Origin: Hyalella azteca
Taxonomy: Eukaryota; Arthropoda; Malacostraca; Amphipoda; Hyalellidae
DNA length: 64,000 bases
Assembly (NCBI RefSeq): GCF_000764305.2
Contig: NW_025933269.1
Location: 90,242-154,241, forward strand
Direction of reading: 5' to 3'
Below are positions 38,376-48,150 of this stretch, piece after piece (within the stretch, counting starts at the first letter, position 1; each line of letters opens with the position of its first letter). The position numbers were made by a program, and so were the translations under genes. The notes under the pieces are model-generated. The model was not told where the DNA came from. It saw nothing but the letters and a program-made list of their open reading frames with translations, and made no database searches.

Positions 38376-39010
38376 TTGGACACCAAAGTAAAAACCCTCG
38401 AAAAAAGTATTGCTAAAAATGCAAAAAAGAACCCGAAAGCCTTCTTTTTGTATGCCAGCTCAAAGTGCAAGATGAAGGACGGTATTTCTGATTTGAAAGT
38501 AGATCAGCGAAAGATATCCTCTGATGAGGGCAAAGCTAACGTACTTAATCATTTCTTCAGTAGCGTATTCACTGAAGAGGACTTGAACAGTATTCCAGCT
38601 ATAGAGGAGCGCCCAGTCGGCTCTAAATTAACAAGCTTTGAAATACAAGAAGAAGAGGTTCTCAAGCGCCTTATCGCTGTAAATCCAAACAAGTCATGTG
38701 GACCAGACGGCTTCCACCCCAGATTACTCAAAGAGTTAGCAACTGTCCTAGCCGGCCCTCTGACGTCACTTTTTCGAAAAACTTTGAACGAAGGAATGTT
38801 GCCGGCTGACTGTAAAGAAGCTCAAGTGCTGTCTCTTATACACATCTAGATGTGTATAAGAGACAGGTCCAGCAGCTATCTCAATCAATCGTCAGCTATG
38901 GAAAGATCGGGTTCCAAAGGCCGGATCCCTTGTGAATCAAGTCACGAAAAGTTCAAGAATCGGCAACAGGCCATGGGCCTATTTCTTCAGCGCCGACACT
39001 TCTATTCTAT
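38376..39010 (+). mobile_element. CR1-like LINE fragment, interrupted by an adapter junction
   Basis: From 38376 to 38828 the frame reads a CR1-clade segment upstream of the polymerase core: KNPKAFFLYASSKCK, then LNHFFSSVFTEED, then NKSCGPDGFHPRLLKELA and GPLTSLFRKTLNEGMLPADC. At 38829 it runs into a library adapter (separate entry). From 38867 to 39010 the sequence is LINE 3' terminal sequence, including AAGAATCGGCAACAGGCC and a hairpin-forming GGCC/GGCC, ending in an (ATTCT)n tail near 39000. The polymerase core expected between the two parts is missing, so the two sides were joined artificially or through a scaffolding error. Confidence 0.88.
38829..38866. other. Nextera mate-pair junction adapter retained in the assembly
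   Basis: CTGTCTCTTATACACATCT (38829-38847) is followed directly by its reverse complement (38848-38866). This 38-bp perfect palindrome is the Tn5 mosaic-end circularisation junction used in mate-pair libraries. Its translations give the tell-tale peptides SLIHI and MCIRDR. It is not native DNA, and the flanks may not be contiguous in the genome. Confidence 0.98.
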
Positions 39011-40726
39011 TCTATATATTTTCATTTTTTCATCAGCATGTTCTGCGTTTTTTCGTGATTATATTTTCAGGATTCAACGTTTAATATCCATACATAAGAA
39101 CTGCTACTTTCATACTTTTCTATCCGAAAATGTTTCATCCTTTATCCCATCTCGGTGCTCCCTCATTGCGACGGTCTGATTTGCAGCGATCACGCATAAC
39201 GGTGACGCTATTTATGCATATAGCAATGATAGCACCATGCCACCAAATGGATGCGCAAAGATCAAACAGAAAAAATTACTTAATTTTTGTCTCTGAATAC
39301 TAGACAGCGTTGCCGTATATGACCATTACAATTATCGCAGACAAATATACTTTGCATCAATGCTTCGACGGCATCAGTGATACGCAAAGATCAGGTTGCA
39401 ACGCGCATGTGAAAGACTGCAGTCACTGTACATGAGAGAATTACGTACTTCGTTTCCCAGGCTAGACTATCAGTAGATTTGTTATTGCCTATAATGAGGC
39501 ACTGTTTATAAAAATACCGGGAAGTGAGTAGAATGGAGGGCTATAAATTAAAAATAAATATGAATTTTATGCAGGTATTAATTAAATAAGGTTTTAGGTT
39601 AATAAACAAACTTTATAATTTTACCAGAACTTGCTTCGTATTCGAAACTTGATGTTCTCGCATCACAACAATGGACGGTTTTTGGTCAGTTCACTGTTGA
39701 ACTCCTGAGACAGTAGTTTGATTTTTAAGTGTTCCAAAAAACACACACCGCATCTGCATTAACATAAAAAATTTCTTAGGCAACAAATAGTTAATTACCT
39801 ACTCTTTATATCTCTTGTATTCACATACGGACTGTAACGGACAGCAAAGGAATGGCTTGATTTGACTGCAATTAGAAAAGTTGTACGCATTCGGGAGCGG
39901 AATTGAGGGTACCCAACTTACTGAAGAATTATTTTTAAAGATCCGTGCCTCCAGTCTGAGCGAGGTCTCAGGATGCCCGAGGTTGGTAGGAACTGAAGTC
40001 ATAAAAGTGCATGATTGCTGTTGAACTTGTTAAATTGGACATCCAGCACATCAGGGACAATCATGCCGCAACAGTCCCTTTTCACACATATAATTTCAAC
40101 ATTACCTGCATACAAACAGCTCAATATAATAATATAAATCACATCAATAACACACCTAGTCAATTCAATCACCAGCGCACTCTTTTCACATCATAACCAA
40201 TTCACTCACCACAAACAACTCCATCATTAAGGCATATACAATATATACTCACAGTTCTATATCTTATCACTTCTAAAAACAATCAATTTCAAAAAGCCAT
40301 CATTAAAATAGCACACTTCCACCAAAACAACTCCTGTAAAGAATTCCAATACTCACAGTCACAATTCATATCTAATCAATTGCAACATTAGACAGCACTC
40401 AAGCAATCATCAGCTCACTCTGCCAATATCGTATTTAAACTCAAACGCAATTCCGAAAACATCAAAAGAATTGACCACTTCCATATATTTTAAAACCTTG
40501 CCTACTCTCTCTGTATTTCACATTGTTGATTTTGCCTAAACTTGTCTAGCTTTTCCCCATCTACCATAATCTATGTAACCATAATTATTTATACCTTACC
40601 TTATCCAACCTTACCTAACCTGTACGGCTCTACTCCATCCATACTCATAATAAACTTTCCGTACTCAAAATAATGTAATTATCTCGAGCCCAACCTTACA
40701 TTACCCATAATTCAAAACCCTGCGCA
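39011..40726. other. Non-coding DNA with a G-poor segment
   Basis: No gene recognised. From about 40040 to 40720 the plus strand is strikingly poor in G and rich in A, C and T, resembling the strand bias of the LINE at 61496-63376. No protein could be recognised in it. Confidence 0.45.
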
Positions 40727-40727
40727 N
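40727..40727. other. Assembly gap placeholder (single n)
   Basis: A lone n separates G-poor sequence on the left from G-rich sequence on the right. The abrupt composition change suggests a join of unknown size. Confidence 0.85.
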
Positions 40728-42072
40728 GGCTGATTTTTGGTGAATTTTTGAAAAAATTATTCGTTTTTGGGGATTTGTGTCTTCCCCATGGGGAATTTTG
40801 GGGATCCGACTTTTGATTCGTCAATCTAAAATCAGGCTCTATTATGGGCCAAAATTTCATCTTCGTAGCAGGGCTGGAAGTACGAAAGTGGGTCTAAAAG
40901 TGTCGATTTCACGTAGGTACCAATACGGCGAGGACAAGGACGTAAAGTCAAAATCAAAATCTGAATGCGGATCTGAATCTAAGTGTTTCTTCGAAATTCT
41001 TTCGGGGTCCCTGCGCCATTAACCAGTGCTGGGAGTTGTTTTGTGCAGTCTTTGTTGATGGGAGCATATCAGGCTCGTGAGATTAGATGAAACAATATAA
41101 ATTGGTCATGCTTGCATCGTGTTATCGCAAATGGCATTTCCTGAGTGTTTGGAGACTCACAAGTGTTTTTCCTACTATAGCTATAATTTTTCCCTGTAAT
41201 TTTCAAGAGAAATTGTCTCTTGTGTCGCGTTAATACAAAACATATTAATAAGGCCTCCACACCAACAATAAAGCCTCACCAACTTAAAATCCAATCATAT
41301 ATACGTATTTATCGGTGAAATTTATGTAGATAGCCAAATACTGTACAGCTCCAAGCCTCAGACAAACTAACGAATACAATATAGAACACTAGCAGATTAA
41401 CCTGGCGCGGTTCGGATAATGAGCTTAAGGATATAATAATGAGATTAAGGATAATAAATAATAATCGAAAGTTAAGAATGCAGACGTCAAATCATCATCC
41501 TAGCTAATTATATTATTCCCCTAACACAGTAACGCAGATAGGTAAAGACCAATTTGAACCCTCATATAACAAATAATTTCAATGAAAGTTTAATGAAATA
41601 GATTTTTTCTCCCATGCTTGAAATGCCGCTGTAAGTTATTTGATTAAATTAACTTTAAAATTTTCAATCGAAACCCGGTATCCAAACGCCTCACGTATGT
41701 AAAACTAAAAATCCCGATGCGCCAGGTATTGTGATAAGCACCCTAACAGCCCTTATTTGTTTACTATAACAGAATTCTAACCTAATTTTGAACTTTTTCT
41801 AGTTCCCCGAGATCCTGTGAACGGCTTAGAAACCCTTAGATGACCTGCCTGTATGACATAAGGAAATATTAGTAATTACATGAATTACTCCAAAATAGCA
41901 TAACTGTACGCACAGGTTGAATAAGGTTTTGGAATCATTTCATGCACAGTGTTCACACAAAATTATATAAATTGAAGTAATATATGCGTGATAACTGATA
42001 GTATTTTGTCTTGTCATTTCGGCTTGCTTGACGACAGCCAAAACAGAAATTAATACTCCGAAGTTGCCAGAG
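40728..42072. other. Intergenic DNA upstream of the caspase
   Basis: No gene recognised. A 14-bp perfect palindrome (TTCCCCATGGGGAA) lies at 40782-40795, just right of the gap. Confidence 0.45.
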
Positions 42073-42089
42073 GCGATAAGCCTTATCGC
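42073..42089. promoter_or_regulatory. Palindromic double GATA site upstream of the caspase
   Basis: GCGATAAG and its exact reverse complement CTTATCGC are separated by one base, giving two inverted GATAAG motifs. The pair ends 15 bp before the TATA box at 42104. In arthropods GATA factors direct blood-cell, fat-body and gut expression; a role here is inferred from position and symmetry. Confidence 0.6.
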
Positions 42090-42103
42090 ACCCCGACAAT
42101 TGC

Positions 42104-42110
42104 TATAAAA
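42104..42110 (+). promoter_or_regulatory. TATA box of the caspase gene
   Basis: TATAAAA lies 56 bp before a consensus 5' splice site (AAAAAG|GTGAGT, intron starting at 42166). Transcription would start around 42134-42140, making a first exon of about 30 bases that is wholly 5'UTR. The predicted intron 42166-43096 ends with TTTTGCAG just before the CDS. Confidence 0.6.
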
Positions 42111-43098
42111 AGGAAGTGGGCGTAAGCAAAGTTGGACATTCAATTCGAAAGCCAACACTAAAAAGGTGAGTTCAGGTTGTCGTTGAACATTGTGCACAAC
42201 AAGCATCTTATATTTTGCACCTTATGATTTGTCGATTTTTTACACATTGGAGTTTTTAACTTGTATATGAGGCGATTCAAGCGAGTGAGTATTGAGGTAT
42301 TTTTGCCGACATCACGGAGACTGCATTCGATTGTAGAAGTTCATATAGGTTATTCAAAGCGTCCATGTTTCCCAGTCAAGAAGATAAGGGTAAACATTTC
42401 GAAGCACCCAAAATCATCAAAATTCTGTTAAACCGCTCATAACTTAATATGTTTGGTTTTTGAATATCATAATGTAAGATTAAAATCATGTATTGAAATG
42501 ACTTTAAATGTTGTTCACTCCGTCAATTACATAGGCGGCTTAACTTCACTATATTATAACGTTACTTTACGTTAGCAACTCATAAGTTTCTGGCTTTAGA
42601 AATAACTTCGTGAATTTAGTTCAGCAAGGAACTATACTCACACAATTATTATACTCGGTTCCTTTACATTAATGATCAATATTTTGCGTTTGAAATTTAA
42701 CAACGTCTTCACTTCAGAATTTAATGCGCGTGCATGCTCTCTTCAGCAATTAATTAATTCCTTCTTTTTTTAAGCAATCACTTAATTCTGGGTAATGATC
42801 TCAAATACTTTGATGGGTGGTAAGCTATACCGGTAACCGAACGTGACTTGAATAATTTGTGTTAAGAGCAAACGCATAAGATACATTATACACAGCTGGC
42901 CGGACGAAAATCTTTCTATTGAACGCTGCCTGTGATAAAATCAACAATCAATTTTTTTACATATTTAATTTAAAAACTGTTCGTTCGGACATCGGTAACA
43001 ATTATAGAAATAATAATAATCGATGTTTAGTCTCACAATTAGTTGACAAAATTCTAATTAATTAAAAAATACTACAAAATGAATTATCTTTTGCAGAT

Positions 43099-43131
43099 AT
43101 GCTAGCATGGAAAACAGTACTTTCAGCATGA
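43099..43131 (+). promoter_or_regulatory. Overlapping 10-codon uORF in the caspase mRNA
   Basis: If exon 2 starts at 43097, the first ATG is at 43099, out of frame with the CDS. It reads 10 codons through the main start at 43107 and stops at TGA 43129-43131. That stop overlaps the in-frame Met8 codon of the caspase as ATGA. The uATG has G at -3, while the main ATG has A at -3 and G at +4. It could reduce or redirect initiation; this is inference from sequence alone. Confidence 0.45.
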
Positions 43132-43970
43132 AGGAGTTCGATCAGTCATTCGAAGATTCTCTTGCGCGTGGATTTGATGACGGGGTCTTGCAGCTCCATG
43201 GCCCGCAGGCCATTGATCTTCTGCCAAGCGATGAATTTATTCTAGACGCTACGGAGGAAAAGCCACCAGATGACCTTCATGGGCCTGTCGTGGGGGAATC
43301 ATATAATTACTCGCTGCAAAATGGCAGCAAAAAGCTCATCATGTTTAATTTTTTCAAAATTCCCGGCGAAGATGACCGACTTGGTTCATACCGTGACATA
43401 GAAACTCTGAAAAAAATTAGCATCGCATTTAATTTCAATGTCGAAATTTATGAAGACCTCGTCAAAACGGACACCGAAAAGGTTCTCGATCGTATACAAA
43501 GAGACAAAGAACTCGAAAATACGACGTTGTTGATGATCGTAGTCATGAGCCACGGAGATGGAAAAAATGCCTATTGTTTCAAGAGTTCAGACGGCATGAG
43601 CGTCAGTATGGAAGAGCATATAATTGCTCGTTTTAACGACATAAACTGTCCTCAATTGAAGGGGAAACCTAAGATTATGGTCGGCGTCTTCTGCAGAGAC
43701 ACCAAGAATGCTGACACCTCGTCTCGCCCTGAAGAAATTTCGGATAATTTTCTAAACGATACGGTAATAATTTACTCGGCCAAGGAAGGGGAGAAATCTT
43801 ACAGATGCAAAGAGAATGGGTGCTTTCTAGTGCAAGCTCTTTTCCAATCTTTAGAGAATCGTAGCTTCACTAGCTTTCGTGAACTCGTAGCAAGATTTCA
43901 CCTGGCTATGGGAGAATATTTGGATCCAGAAATAAAGTTCATAAATTTTAGGGATGTAAATCTCTTCTAG
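43107..43970 (+). CDS. Caspase-family cysteine protease with a non-canonical active site
   Basis: A 287-residue protein with the large and small caspase subunits in order. KKLIMFNFFKIPGEDDRLGS (75-94) opens the large subunit. The catalytic His is H149 in VVMSHGDG, and a C-x2-L-x-GKPK segment (181-189) precedes the nucleophile C196. The small subunit starts around 213 and keeps YSA (223-225), the SYR (231-233) equivalent of the substrate-binding SWR, and FLVQALFQSL. R91 matches the other P1-binding Arg. The usual QACxG pentapeptide is VFCRD (194-198): the Gln and Gly are replaced. The N-terminal region (about 70 residues) is acidic, with no CARD or DED visible. The inter-subunit linker is short, with Asp203 and Asp213 as possible processing points. 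The CDS is uninterrupted, behind a predicted 5'UTR intron. It may be a Dronc-like or diverged caspase, or an inactive regulator. Family certain; activity not. Confidence 0.93.
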   Translation: MENSTFSMKEFDQSFEDSLARGFDDGVLQLHGPQAIDLLPSDEFILDATEEKPPDDLHGPVVGESYNYSLQNGSKKLIMFNFFKIPGEDDRLGSYRDIETLKKISIAFNFNVEIYEDLVKTDTEKVLDRIQRDKELENTTLLMIVVMSHGDGKNAYCFKSSDGMSVSMEEHIIARFNDINCPQLKGKPKIMVGVFCRDTKNADTSSRPEEISDNFLNDTVIIYSAKEGEKSYRCKENGCFLVQALFQSLENRSFTSFRELVARFHLAMGEYLDPEIKFINFRDVNLF

Positions 43971-44003
43971 AGAGTTTGATAGTTAAATTACCATGCAGTC
44001 TAG

Positions 44004-44009
44004 AATAAA
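44004..44009 (+). terminator. Caspase polyadenylation signal (AATAAA)
   Basis: AATAAA lies 33 bp after the caspase stop codon. This would give a very short 3'UTR. Confidence 0.6.
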
Positions 44010-44242
44010 ATTGATATAATCTCACTATCAGCGAAATTTAACCATCTCAGAATAACATGATGGACGTTAGAAGATCTTCTAACAACGAAGTCAAGTTTGA
44101 CATATTGAGTCGGTGGTTTGTGGTGCAAGCTTTGGACTAGTAATCTAAGGTCAATATAGTATCTCAGGATTATGCGGGTGGAGAGCCAGCTTCAGTTCCC
44201 GTGGAGATCGATCTTCCCTGCCATGGAGAGCATGATTCCCTG

Positions 44243-44520
44243 ATCAACAACAAGTGGTGAATGAGAGGCTTGTTATTAAGTGACGCCAGTTCGTGTCTTG
44301 AAACACTGCCATCAATTGTAACATCCCGTTTTAAGCAGTGACCAACAAGCGGTGAATAAGAGAGGCATTTCGGATGATTCTGACTTGTGTCTTGAAACAC
44401 TGCCATAAATTTTAACATCCCGTTGTAAGCATTGACCAACAACTGGTGAATGAGAGAGGCTTGTTTGGTTTCCGACATGTGTCTTGAAACACTGCCGTCA
44501 ATTTTTGCCCAAACCACTCT
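44243..44520. repeat. Imperfect tandem repeat, period about 82-104 bp, 3-4 copies
   Basis: GTGTCTTGAAACACTGCC recurs at 44293, 44397 and 44479. The copies are linked by ACATCCCGTT, ACCAACAA(C/G) and GGTGAATGAGAGGC segments; a leading partial copy starts at about 44243. The core word itself contains the inverted repeat GTGT ... ACAC. No coding function is supported. Confidence 0.85.
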
Positions 44521-44714
44521 ATCGGATTGGCTGTGATTCCAGTAAAAAATCATTTTTGAATGTCCCATGATTTTTTACAGGAGTTACATCTGTGCAAATG
44601 GAGTTTTTCGTCATTGTTGAGCCTCGTTTAAAATTCGATATGAGTTGGTTCTAATAAATCCTAATTATCTGCGATTACGCGTTTCATTTGCATCGTCAAG
44701 AGGACTTGGGACGT

Positions 44715-44821
44715 AAAAAATAATGAATAAATAAATAAATAAACAAATAAATAGGTAAATCAACAAATAAATAGACAAATCAACAAATATTTATGTAAAT
44801 AAACAAATAATTAAATAAATA
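44715..44821. repeat. (AAAT)n-type simple repeat, 3' tail of the adjacent SINE
   Basis: AAATAAAT and AAACAAAT runs abut the 3' end of the minus-strand SINE at 44822. They fit its terminal simple-repeat tail, here read on the opposite strand. Confidence 0.8.
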
Positions 44822-45058
44822 GTGGTTTCAACGTTTATTAGGCCGCGGGCCGGTCGCCGATTCTTAACACCGCAGAATTTTCAAAGCTTGTTGCGGCCTC
44901 GAACACGCAATTCAATGCTTTAATTTTGCTGTGCTTAACCGCCCGGCCTCCTCGCCGATTCTGACCAGAAACTGGCGCACAGAGCTGGGATCGAACCCGC
45001 ACCTCACTGCTGCAATCCTGGTACTCTGAACTGTAACCACTGGGCCACGTTCGCACCG
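44822..45058 (-). mobile_element. tRNA-derived SINE, copy 2, with intact A and B boxes
   Basis: On the minus strand the head carries an A box TGGCCCAGTGG (plus positions 45037-45047) and a B box GGTTCGATCCC (44987-44997), spaced about 40 bp as in RNA polymerase III promoters. Then come a body (GTGCGCCAGTTTCTGGTCAG; GGCCGGGCGGTTAAGCACAG) and a tail (AAGAATCGGCGACCGG, a GGCC hairpin, CCTAATAAACG) that runs into an (AAAT)n-type repeat. It shares body and tail with the copy at 23253-23450 and tail with 48072-48150. The tail resembles the 3' end of the CR1-like LINEs nearby. I do not recognise a named SINE family. Confidence 0.88.
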
Positions 45059-45924
45059 CTGGGCCACCCGGTAAAATGAGAATTAATTAGATGCAAAGTA
45101 CAATGTCATTATGACCTCATCATTGAACACGAAAGAAACCGGTTGTGTAAACTTATTAGTTATTTAAAACTATTTGTAAAGAAAATATATAAGAAGCAGT
45201 TCATGTTTAAAACTTTTAAACATCAATGAATTGAAAATAAGTTTACTGTTATTTATGTTTTCCACGATGCTACAGTCCATGCTACAAGTAATTTCGATTA
45301 GAGTCGATTGAATTTTGCCGTTTTTAGAGGTGCATTCGAGTAGGTCGTGGTAGCGGAGAAACGCCCCGAGTATTCACTGCGTGCTGAACCTATACTTTAC
45401 AAAGAACTCCTAGCAAGTCGAGAGATGCGAGATGCCAACATCCAATTTTATATTTTAAGAATTAAGTGTGAATTACGATAAGCACCACAAAAATTATGAT
45501 TGATGACTGATTTACCTGTTATATTTAAAAAGTCAAGCGAAAAAACAACCTTAATTCCTAATCCAAACAATACAAGCATTATGTATACCTACTCAGTTAC
45601 TCATTCCATAGGCTAAATGGTTTAGTTGCAAAGAGCTTATGTTTCGAAGAGATGAATAATTAACTGTAGGCTGTTGCGAAAATTTACCCTGAATTTTGAT
45701 AGAATCGTGCCCATCTTTGCATTAATCTCTTCATTCAAATTCTTGTGCCTGAATACATATTAGTAAAAAATTAACACTAAACCATAAATATAAAATCTCA
45801 TGATAAGTATTAATGAAGTCACAAATGCTGAACAACCGATTTCTTCCAGAATCCATCACAACACACAGCACAACTCATGGTTTTCAACCATGGCTCAACT
45901 TGTCAATGAAAGATAGCATAGCTA
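45059..45924. other. Intergenic DNA, no gene recognised
   Basis: A+T-rich sequence between the SINE and the 3' end of the minus-strand LINE. Nothing recognisable. Confidence 0.5.
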
Positions 45925-47470
45925 AGCATCTTCAGCGTTGAAGAATCGACCTGTGAGGAGTGTCGCCGATTCATGTTCTCAGCTTCCAGATGACTAGTTC
46001 TCGCATCAAAAAAACTGGCCTTATGACGCGACATTTTCAACTGACGTTGGATTACATTTTACATCATAACTGGACTTTCACTAGTTTCGTAGGGTGCTAG
46101 ACATTTCAAGAATGAACATATACATACATATAAAGACTGAACTGAACAATATACTCATACTCAAGCGTCAACAATATCAACAGCAGGGAGGCTGTTCTAC
46201 ATGTCGGTGATTTGAAGCGAGAAGAAATGTTGTCGAGTGGACAAGTTGCAGCGCCGTTTTCTTAGTTCATAGTGGTGGCCCCTGGTGTTGGTTCTTGTTC
46301 CAAATTCTAGTTATCCTTCTGGAACCTTGTATAAACCATGAGTATACTTGTATACTTCAATGAGGTACCCACAATCCTTCTGGGACCTTGTATAAACCAT
46401 GAGTATACTTGTATACTTCAATGAGGTCCCCACGCCGACGTCGCTAACAGAGATTTAGAGGCTTAATAATCTTTTATCTTTCTTCATAGGACTTGTAGGG
46501 AATTATCCTTGTTGCGCGTCTTTGAATACTCTCGACTAAATTTTTGTCCTTCTCAAGCATCGGTGACCATCCGGCGTTTTCAAACTCTAGGTTTGCGCGC
46601 ACGACAGCGACAGACAATAGCCTCATCGCTTCTGCATCTATGAACTCGTATGAGCGTCTGATCAGTGCAAGTAGTTTATTTTGATTTCTTAGGTTGCGTT
46701 TTGTATCCTTGTCGACATTAACTCCTAAATATTTTTCCACGACTAGACTTTTCAATCATTAATCTCTTATTGCAACCGTGCTTTTTCATACTGTAATCAT
46801 GCTGTACAGTGTTCCTGCTGAGGTGAAGTACGAGTACTTTACACTTGTCAGCATTAGAACGCAGCTGCCACGTATCGGCCCAGTCAACTATACTATCAAG
46901 TTCATCTTACAGTTGTACTTTGTTTGACGCATCCTTAACTGTATTATAAACTTTTGTGTCGTCAGCATACATGGAGCATACGCTTAAAGGTTGAACTAAT
47001 ATAGTTCAACCATGATGTGCTTGACACTACTCCTGGCAGATCGTTTATAAAAGCAACGAACAAAACAGGCACAAAAACGCTTCCTTGTGGCACGCCACTG
47101 CGCACTGATGCCCAGTCTGACACGCTGGTGTTAATACTGACACGTTGTCGTCGACCTACAAGAAAATCTGATCATTGGAGGACGTTTCCCTCTATTCCCT
47201 AAGACTTCACTTTACGCAACAGCTGTTCGTGCGGAACATTGTCAAATGCCTTGGCAAAATCGAAGTACACTGCAATCTACTGGCTCTCTTTCGTCTTGCA
47301 GGCGAGTCCAATCATTCAAGGTAGACAAGAGGTTAGTGGTGCAGGATCTACCGGCAATAAAGCCATGATGACAGACTTATAGGAGGTGGTTAACAGTCAA
47401 GTAATCGATAATCCTTTCCTTCATAATTCTATTCTTTAATCAAAGATCGTCACGTCTCGAATTAATAGTT
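45925..47470 (-). mobile_element. Degenerate CR1-like LINE, reverse transcriptase to 3' tail
   Basis: On the minus strand from about 47470 downward, across several frames: HHGFIAGRSCTTNLLS, FAKAFDNVPHEQLL, SGVPQGSV ... FINDLPG, then the catalytic MYADDTKVYNT (about 46960). Next come EKYLGVNVDKD, SIQRRATRIIP and RGDLIEVYKYTHGLY, and finally a TRTNTRGHHYELRKRRCNL C-terminus near 46260. Frameshifts and stops separate these blocks, and a 61-bp internal tandem duplication (46313-46373, 46374-46434) adds another frame change. The upstream endonuclease part is missing. A 3' region continues to about 45930 and contains GAATCGGCGACA and ATTCTTCAACGC, like the LINE tail near 38960. It is an inactive 5'-truncated copy. 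Confidence 0.9.
46313..46434. repeat. 61-bp tandem duplication inside the LINE
   Basis: ATCCTTCTGG begins at 46313 and again at 46374, and the two 61-bp units are nearly identical. Because 61 is not a multiple of three, the duplication breaks the LINE frame. The low divergence suggests it arose after the LINE had died, or very recently. Confidence 0.92.
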
Positions 47471-48071
47471 CCTCCGATTACAATAAAAGATCACAAGCTT
47501 TCAAGAAGCATTAGCGGTTCAATTACCATTTGTAGAAACATTCATGGCTGCGCTTCATCACATCTAGTATAAATAAGAATTCTGATACGACTGAACTGCA
47601 ACTCATGATAACTACTTAAACTATTGTGTTGTTTTGAACTGAACAAATAAGCGAATTTGGTAACTTGATGAAATTATTTAAATCAAATAAGTTATAATTT
47701 TACAATTCAATTAAAAAAAATGAAATTATATACTCCTGAAATTCGTACTGCTGCAGTGCACTTTTGAAGTGAATGAATCCTCGAGTAGGGTGATATTTAC
47801 ATGCAAATCACTAAAGTAACAACCGGAAAACTGAATTCTCGAAAGATACCACCAGGAACTGAAAACCGGAAAAATTGTCGAGTTGTTACGTAACAGGAAA
47901 ACGCATGTTATTTGAAATTGCGCTTAAGTCACGCAAGTTAACTTAAAAAAATTCGATTCTGAAGCGCTTGAACAGAGACACACGTGAAATAGATTGAAGG
48001 ATGCCAAGGTTTTCGCCAACCTCGAAAACATTTTTCACATCACACGAGCTATAAAGAACAACAAGTTAGGT
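47471..48071. other. Intergenic DNA, no gene recognised
   Basis: No gene or transposon recognised between the LINE and the SINE fragment. Confidence 0.5.
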
Positions 48072-48150
48072 CTCGAGACCCGCAGCTAGCTGTGAAAATT
48101 CTACGAAGTCGAGAATCGGTGACAGTGCGCCCATGGCCTGAACATAGCCA
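48072..48150 (+). mobile_element. 5'-truncated SINE copy 3 (tail half only)
   Basis: CTCGAGACCCGCAGCTAGC, then TGAAAATTCTACG, then AGAATCGGTGAC and CATGGCCTGAA follow the same order as the 3' half of the SINE at 44822-45058, with roughly three quarters of positions alike by eye. The tRNA-like head is absent. Confidence 0.65.
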
